From: Burkholderiales bacterium
GTDB lineage: Bacteria; Pseudomonadota; Gammaproteobacteria; Burkholderiales; Burkholderiaceae_C
DNA: 9,596 nt
Direction of reading: 5' to 3'
Assembly (NCBI GenBank): GCA_028869035.1
Contig: JAGWTL010000096.1
Location: 1 to 9,596, forward strand
Of this stretch, positions 6,276 through 9,596 are shown one piece after another. The position numbers and the translations under genes were made by a program. The notes under the pieces were generated by a model, which was not told where the DNA came from, did not search any database, and saw nothing but the letters and a program-made list of their open reading frames with translations. Each line of letters starts with the position of its first letter. Positions within the stretch are counted from its first letter, which is position 1.

Positions 6276-6458
6276 TCAGGCTTCGGACTTGGTCTTCAGC
6301 ACCTTGCGGCCACGGTAGAAACCGTTAGGGCTGATGTGGTGGCGCAGATGGGTCTCACCCGTGGTCGGCTCGACAGCGATGCCGGGCACGTTCAGGGCGT
6401 TGTGCGAACGGTGCATGCCGCGCTTGGAAGGCGACTTCTTGTTTTGCTGGACTGCCAT
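6276..6458 (-). CDS. rpmF: Large ribosomal subunit protein bL32
   Basis: This small basic 60-aa protein of the 50S subunit starts with the classic MAVQQNKKSPSKRGMHRSHNAL and continues with the HHISPNGFYRGRKVL segment (40-55). The frame is open for a further 17 codons upstream (ATG at 6509-6507), but the ATG at 6458 is chosen for two reasons: the family begins at MAVQQNK, and AGGAG lies six bases before it. As in many Proteobacteria it stands between yceD and plsX, tying ribosome production to membrane lipid synthesis. It has its own TATAAT promoter about 100 bp upstream and a terminator-like hairpin right after its stop, so it can be expressed above the level of the fab genes. Confidence 0.98.
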   Translation of the reverse strand: MAVQQNKKSPSKRGMHRSHNALNVPGIAVEPTTGETHLRHHISPNGFYRGRKVLKTKSEA

Positions 6459-6464
6459 GGTTGG

Positions 6465-6469
6465 CTCCT
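6465..6469 (-). promoter_or_regulatory. Ribosome binding site of rpmF (decides the start)
   Basis: AGGAG on the minus strand stands six bases before the ATG at 6458. It selects this start over the upstream in-frame ATG at 6509. Confidence 0.8.
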
Positions 6470-6554
6470 GGTAATCAGGCCGCGCGACGGGCGCTCGGCG
6501 GTTGTTCAAGGGTTGGACGGGATCGGCACAGCTCGGGTCTGCGCGAAACTATGA

Positions 6555-6582
6555 ATTATAGCCTAACTTCTTGATTTGACGC
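6555..6582 (-). promoter_or_regulatory. Sigma-70-type promoter for rpmF and the fab operon
   Basis: The minus strand reads a perfect TATAAT at 6560-6555 within AGGCTATAATTC. A weak -35 candidate, GCGTCA at 6582-6577 (three of six matches to TTGACA), lies at a 16-bp spacing. The predicted transcript start is near 6548, giving a leader of about 90 bases before rpmF. The hexamer lies in the only AT-rich part of the 149-bp yceD-rpmF gap. The -10 is convincing; the -35 is not. Confidence 0.6.
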
Positions 6583-6607
6583 CAGTTCTGCAAAGCGGGC
6601 CCGGCCC

Positions 6608-7156
6608 TCAGCCCTTCCTGGCGCCTTTCAGGCCTGCCAAGGCGGCAAAGGGGTTGGTCTTTTCAACCTGGGCCGCCTCGAAATCCGCGTCCTGGGCAGC
6701 CAGTTTGACTTCGACAGGGCAAACTTCATGGCGCGGCACCACGGGCAACTCCATCAGCAGCTCGTCTTCGATCAGCTCCTGCAGATTGAACTCGCGGGTC
6801 AAGGCCAGCACATCTTCCTCGGCCGCCTCATCCTCGGCCTCGGCCTGCTCCTCGCTGGCCACAAAACGGAAGTCACGCGCCACCGCGAGCTCGATATCAG
6901 CCGGCCCCAGGCAGCGCTGACAAGTCATGGGCAGGCCGACCTCGGCGCTCAGATGCAACCAGACTTGGGCATACCCACCGGCGTCAGTGCGCAGCGCGCC
7001 CCGGGCTTCCCAGCGGACCGGTCGCTCGGCTCCCAAGCCACCGGCTTCCGACAGCAATCGCTCATATTTTGATAGCAAATCCCGGCCGGACAGGACGCCA
7101 CCGGCCTGGGCAAAGGCCTTGATATCCAAGCGGCGTGCATGAAACTCTATTGTCAT
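6608..7156 (-). CDS. yceD: YceD family (DUF177) protein, 23S rRNA accumulation protein
   Basis: This 182-aa acidic protein is of the DUF177/YceD family, whose members in bacteria and plastids are linked to accumulation of 23S rRNA; the molecular activity is not settled. Visible hallmarks are the C79-Q-R-C82 pair in MTCQRCLGPADIEL, a strongly acidic stretch (about 102-115, EEQAEAEDEAAEED), the IEDELLMELPVVPRHEVCP block (129-147) with Cys146, and the C-terminal NPFAALAGLK (168-177). The three cysteines could bind a metal, which is inference. It starts 25 bp from the divergent maf gene, so its promoter must overlap maf or lie in that gap; no clear one was found, nor a clear Shine-Dalgarno. It stands upstream of rpmF, as in E. 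coli. Confidence 0.92.
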   Translation of the reverse strand: MTIEFHARRLDIKAFAQAGGVLSGRDLLSKYERLLSEAGGLGAERPVRWEARGALRTDAGGYAQVWLHLSAEVGLPMTCQRCLGPADIELAVARDFRFVASEEQAEAEDEAAEEDVLALTREFNLQELIEDELLMELPVVPRHEVCPVEVKLAAQDADFEAAQVEKTNPFAALAGLKGARKG

Positions 7157-7181
7157 GCCCGCAGTGTAAGAGAATCACCGC

Positions 7182-7784
7182 ATGAGCGCCCCCGCCCCCC
7201 GCCCCCTGATCCTCGGCTCCACCTCGACCTACCGGCGCGAACTGCTGCAGCGCCTGCGCCTGCCTTTCGAAGTGATCTCGCCTGCGGTCGATGAAACCCA
7301 CCAGCCCGGCGAAAACCCGCGCGACCTGGCCCTGCGGCTGGCCCTGGCCAAGGCGCGCGCGGTGGCCACACGCCACCCGTCGGCCGTGGTCGTCGGTTCG
7401 GACCAGGTGGCCGACCTGGGCGGCGAGCCGCTGGGCAAGCCCGGCACGCACGAGCGCGCCGTGGCCCAGTTGCGCCGCATGCGCGGCCGCACCGTGATCT
7501 TCCAGACCGCCGTGGCTGTGGTCTGCATCGAAACCGGTTTCGAGCAGGTCGAACTGGCGCCGGCGCGCGTGTGCTTTCGCGATCTGACAGACGCCGAGAT
7601 CGAAAGCTATCTGCGTGCCGAGACCCCCTATGACTGCGCCGGCAGCGCCAAAAGCGAGGGTCTGGGCATCGCCCTGCTCGACGCCATCGAGAGCGATGAC
7701 CCGACCGCGCTGGTCGGCCTGCCGCTGATCCGCACGGCCCGCCTGCTGCGCGCGGCCGGCCTGTCCCTGCTGGGCACGGCATGA
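7182..7784 (+). CDS. yceF: Maf/YceF-family nucleotide pyrophosphatase (probably 7-methyl-GTP type)
   Basis: This cytoplasmic house-cleaning enzyme hydrolyses a modified nucleoside triphosphate to the monophosphate and pyrophosphate. It has 200 aa. The Maf motifs are present: LILGSTSTYRREL (9-21), VDETH (36-40), GSDQVA with the catalytic Asp74 (72-77), GKP (85-87) and CAGSAKSEGLG with Lys157 (152-162). The DETH, GSDQV and CAGS.KSEG.G wording matches E. coli YceF (an m7GTP pyrophosphatase) better than the dTTP/UTP-type Maf (YhdE), so that substrate is the best guess. E. coli yceF also lies next to yceD, rpmF and plsX. AAGAGA lies about eight bases before the ATG. The stop overlaps the next gene's ATG as ATGA. 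Confidence 0.95.
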   Translation: MSAPAPRPLILGSTSTYRRELLQRLRLPFEVISPAVDETHQPGENPRDLALRLALAKARAVATRHPSAVVVGSDQVADLGGEPLGKPGTHERAVAQLRRMRGRTVIFQTAVAVVCIETGFEQVELAPARVCFRDLTDAEIESYLRAETPYDCAGSAKSEGLGIALLDAIESDDPTALVGLPLIRTARLLRAAGLSLLGTA

Positions 7785-8707
7785 GCACCTTAAGCGCCGC
7801 CGGGCCGTCCCAAGGCGCGCGGGCCCCTGAGGGGCTGACGACCGCGGCTCCCAGCCTGCCTGCGCAGGCTGGGACGGGAGGAAGAGGCGTTGCCTCTGGC
7901 ATCGACACGTCCAGCGCAGCACACGCAGTGGCAAGCGCGGGGGCCAACAAACTCGGCAGGCTCTATCTGGTGCCAGCGCCGCTGGACTTCGGCTGCAGCA
8001 CCCAAACGCCGCTGACCGAGGTGCTGCCTGCTGGCACCCTGGCCGTGGCCGCACGCCTGCAGCACTGGATCTGCGAGAACGCCAAGAGCGCCCGCGCCTA
8101 TCTCAAGCGCGTAGGTGAACTGCATCCTCTGGTGGGCTCGATCCAGTCACTGGACATCCAGGAACTGCCGCGAGAGGTCCACAAGAAGGGCGACCACGGC
8201 AGCACGAGTTTCGACGCCCGGCCGCTGTTGGCCCCTGCGTTGGCCGGCCAGGACCTGGGGCTGCTGAGTGAAGCCGGCATGCCCGCCGTGGCCGATCCGG
8301 GTTCTTCGGTGGTACGTGCCGCGCACGAATTGGGCATCGAAGTCGTGCCGCTGGTGGGTCCGGCCTCGCTGCTCTTGGCGCTGGCCGCCAGCGGCTTGTC
8401 GGGCCAGAACTTCGCCTTTGTGGGTTATCTGCCCCAGGACGCCGTCGAGCGGGTGACACGCATCCGTGAGCTGGAGTCGCTGGCGCTCAAGAGTGGACAG
8501 ACCCAGCTTTTCATCGAAACGCCCTACCGCAATGCCGCCCTACAGGATGCCCTGCTCAAGACCTTGCAGCACAACACGCGCCTGGCCGTGGCCAGCGGCC
8601 TGACCCTGGCGGGGGCTCAGGTGCGCAGCCACACAATCAAGCACTGGAAACAGCAAACACCAGCCCCCGGCAAGGACGCCCCCGCCGTCTTCGCGATCGG
8701 GCGTTGA
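7781..8707 (+). CDS. RsmI-like SAM-dependent methyltransferase (tetrapyrrole methylase fold)
   Basis: As drawn this is 308 aa. The family part begins at KLGRLYLVPAPLDFG (57-71), the counterpart of the RsmI N-terminal VPTPIGN motif but degenerate. It continues with WICENAKSARAYLKRVG (96-112), LSEAGMPAVADPGSSVVRAA (162-181) and VVPLVGPASLLLALAASGL (188-206), then GYLPQD and FIETPYRN (244-251). These are the SAM-binding and fold motifs of the COG0313 group, to which the 16S rRNA C1402 2'-O-methyltransferase RsmI belongs. The changed N-terminal motif suggests a paralogue whose substrate is unknown. Residues 1 to about 50 are encoded by a dispersed repeat. The ATG at 7781 overlaps the maf stop (ATGA), which favours coupling, but the true start may be the GTG at 7928 (Val50), which would give about 259 aa. 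No Shine-Dalgarno supports either. Confidence 0.85.
   Translation: MSTLSAAGPSQGARAPEGLTTAAPSLPAQAGTGGRGVASGIDTSSAAHAVASAGANKLGRLYLVPAPLDFGCSTQTPLTEVLPAGTLAVAARLQHWICENAKSARAYLKRVGELHPLVGSIQSLDIQELPREVHKKGDHGSTSFDARPLLAPALAGQDLGLLSEAGMPAVADPGSSVVRAAHELGIEVVPLVGPASLLLALAASGLSGQNFAFVGYLPQDAVERVTRIRELESLALKSGQTQLFIETPYRNAALQDALLKTLQHNTRLAVASGLTLAGAQVRSHTIKHWKQQTPAPGKDAPAVFAIGR
7799..7942 (+). repeat. Dispersed palindromic repeat, copy 2 (maf-methyltransferase junction)
   Basis: It opens with GCCGGGCCGTCCCAAG (7799-7814), identical over 16 bases to the first box of copy 1, and closes with a box at about 7916-7942 that matches the last box of copy 1 with four differences in 27 bases. The core (7824-7886) matches copy 1 (2994-3058) with about six mismatches and two gaps, but on the opposite strand relative to the boxes. 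Hairpins are GCCCC/GGGGC (7823-7835) and a perfect 10-bp stem CCCAGCCTGC/GCAGGCTGGG (7850-7859 with 7864-7873). The repeat is open in the methyltransferase frame throughout. Confidence 0.8.
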
Positions 8708-8732
8708 AAACCGCGCACGGCCCGCGTCTGAC

Positions 8733-8761
8733 TTGTTGCCTGGAGGAATCGTCCTCATAAT
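8733..8761 (+). promoter_or_regulatory. Candidate promoter for the HD-GYP-type gene
   Basis: TTGTTG (8733-8738, three of six matches to TTGACA) and CATAAT (8756-8761, five of six to TATAAT) are 17 bases apart. Transcription would start near 8768, two bases before the ATG, giving an almost leaderless message. The spacer contains GGAGGA (8742-8747), which would be a Shine-Dalgarno 22 bases from the ATG if transcription begins further upstream. It is half of a small hairpin, GAGGA/TCCTC (8743-8747 with 8752-8756). The two readings exclude each other and the sequence does not decide between them. Confidence 0.4.
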
Positions 8762-8769
8762 GGTTCACC

Positions 8770-9596
8770 ATGAAACTGCTGCGACTGCCTCGCTCGAAGG
8801 TCCGTCTGGGCGAACCCCTGCCATGGAGCGTGCGTGACGAGAGTACCCGGCTCCTGCTGTCGCGGGGTTATGTCATCGAAAGCGAAGAGCAGCTTGAAGA
8901 GTTGCTGACACGGGGTGCGTTTGTCGACATCGAGGAAGCCCGCGCGGTCGCTCACCAGGACGAGATGGCCGCGCAGGAGCGCGCCAACCTTTCTGCCCTG
9001 AAGCGCCCGCAGAACCTGTTCAGCCTGTGGGACCAGACAGCGCAGGAGCTGCGCCAAATCCTGGGCGATCAGCCCGAGAGCGCACCACCCCCTGGCCAGA
9101 TCACCGATTTTTCCTCCCGGCTGATGGCGCTGGTGGACCAGGATGTGGACATGGCCCTGTACCACGTGGTGCGGCAGGAATCGGCCCATCTTTATTACTA
9201 CGGCTACAACCACGCCATCCACACCGCCGTCCTCTGCCTGTTGATGGCGCGCCGGCTGCAATGGCCGCAAGCCAGGCTTCTGAGCCTGATGCACGCCGCA
9301 CTCACCATGAACCTGTCCATCCTGCAACTGCAGGGTGTGATGGCCGAGCAGGATGAGCCCATGCGCGAAAGCCAGAAAATCCAGATCCAGGCCCACCCGG
9401 AACTGGCCGTGCGCTGGCTGAGCGAAGCCGGCGTCACCGATGGCGACTGGCTCGCCGCCATCGCCCAGCATCATGAGCATGCCGACGGCACGGGCTATCC
9501 GCAGGGCCGCGCGGACCCCTGCGACCTGGCCATTGCGCTGCGTGTCGCCGATGTCTTCACCGCCAAGATCAGCCGGCGCAAGCTGCGCACCGCGCT
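8770..9596 (+). CDS. HD-GYP-type domain protein with degenerate HD motif, 3' end missing
   Basis: There are 275 codons to the window edge with no stop. The N-terminal part (1 to about 60, MKLLRLPRSKVRLGEPLPW, LLLSRGYVIESEEQLEELL) is a small domain of the kind often found before HD-GYP domains in Burkholderiales. Residues from about 115 onward form an HD-GYP-like domain: H148 and H151 in NHAIHTAV, LMHAALTMNLSI (173-184) where active proteins have HDIGK, the canonical HHEHADGTGYP (234-244), and ADVFTAKISRR (260-270). HD-GYP proteins hydrolyse cyclic di-GMP. Here the Asp of the HD pair is replaced by Ala176 and the following Lys is absent, so the protein may bind rather than cleave its ligand. 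The start is fixed by a stop codon (8758-8760) just upstream in frame. Cytoplasmic; no membrane segment is seen. Confidence 0.85.
   Translation, partial: MKLLRLPRSKVRLGEPLPWSVRDESTRLLLSRGYVIESEEQLEELLTRGAFVDIEEARAVAHQDEMAAQERANLSALKRPQNLFSLWDQTAQELRQILGDQPESAPPPGQITDFSSRLMALVDQDVDMALYHVVRQESAHLYYYGYNHAIHTAVLCLLMARRLQWPQARLLSLMHAALTMNLSILQLQGVMAEQDEPMRESQKIQIQAHPELAVRWLSEAGVTDGDWLAAIAQHHEHADGTGYPQGRADPCDLAIALRVADVFTAKISRRKLRTA

Noticed and set aside
6276..6509. 77-aa version of rpmF starting at the upstream ATG
   Set aside because: L32 proteins start at MAVQQNK, and a strong AGGAG site stands six bases before the inner ATG. The extra 17 residues have no family support.
7150..7178. Sigma-70 promoter for maf (TTGTCA at 7150-7155)
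   Set aside because: No acceptable -10 hexamer occurs at a 15-19 base spacing.
7062..8054. 330-codon minus-strand open frame
   Set aside because: It is antisense to maf, which has all Maf motifs. Its N-terminal part is the dispersed repeat read backwards.
8760..8762. ATG at 8760 as the start of the HD-GYP-type gene
   Set aside because: It is closer to GGAGGA but in another frame, which stops after 23 codons. The correct frame is closed just upstream by TAA at 8758-8760, so the ATG at 8770 is the first usable start.

Overview
This window looks like core chromosome of a high-GC betaproteobacterium, most likely Burkholderiales and probably Comamonadaceae. That placement rests on gene order, protein sequence character and the style of the intergenic repeats; no database search was possible. 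No phage, transposase, CRISPR array, tRNA or rRNA was seen. No stretch longer than about 160 bases lacks a gene.

Positions 1-7156 (minus strand) hold the classical type II fatty-acid synthesis cluster. Reading leftward the order is yceD, rpmF, plsX, fabH, fabD, fabG, acpP, fabF, a small membrane protein related in pattern to YgfX/CptA, and the first codons of one more gene that leaves the window (rpoE would be expected by synteny). PlsX makes acyl-phosphate from acyl-ACP for phospholipid synthesis. FabD makes malonyl-ACP, FabH starts chains, FabG reduces, FabF elongates, and AcpP carries all intermediates. YceD and L32 (RpmF) link the block to ribosome production. A TATAAT-box promoter lies between yceD and rpmF. 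Hairpins lie between rpmF and plsX, plsX and fabH, fabG and acpP, and acpP and fabF, which suggests that expression is tuned gene by gene inside one operon.

Positions 7182-9596 (plus strand) diverge from yceD across only 25 bp. They hold a Maf/YceF-type nucleotide pyrophosphatase, an RsmI-like SAM-dependent methyltransferase overlapping it by ATGA, and the 5' part of an HD-GYP-type protein that has lost the Asp of its HD motif and runs off the right end.

The most unusual structure is a dispersed repeat present twice: between fabD and fabG (about 2961-3105), and at the maf/methyltransferase junction (about 7799-7942). Both copies share the same two outer boxes in the same orientation relative to the host genes, but the hairpin-rich core is inverted between them. 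One 10-bp stem carries a compensatory base-pair change. In one copy the repeat supplies part of the fabG Shine-Dalgarno. In the other it appears to be translated as about 50 extra N-terminal residues of the methyltransferase. Otherwise the window is largely housekeeping, and I see no clear new multi-gene system.
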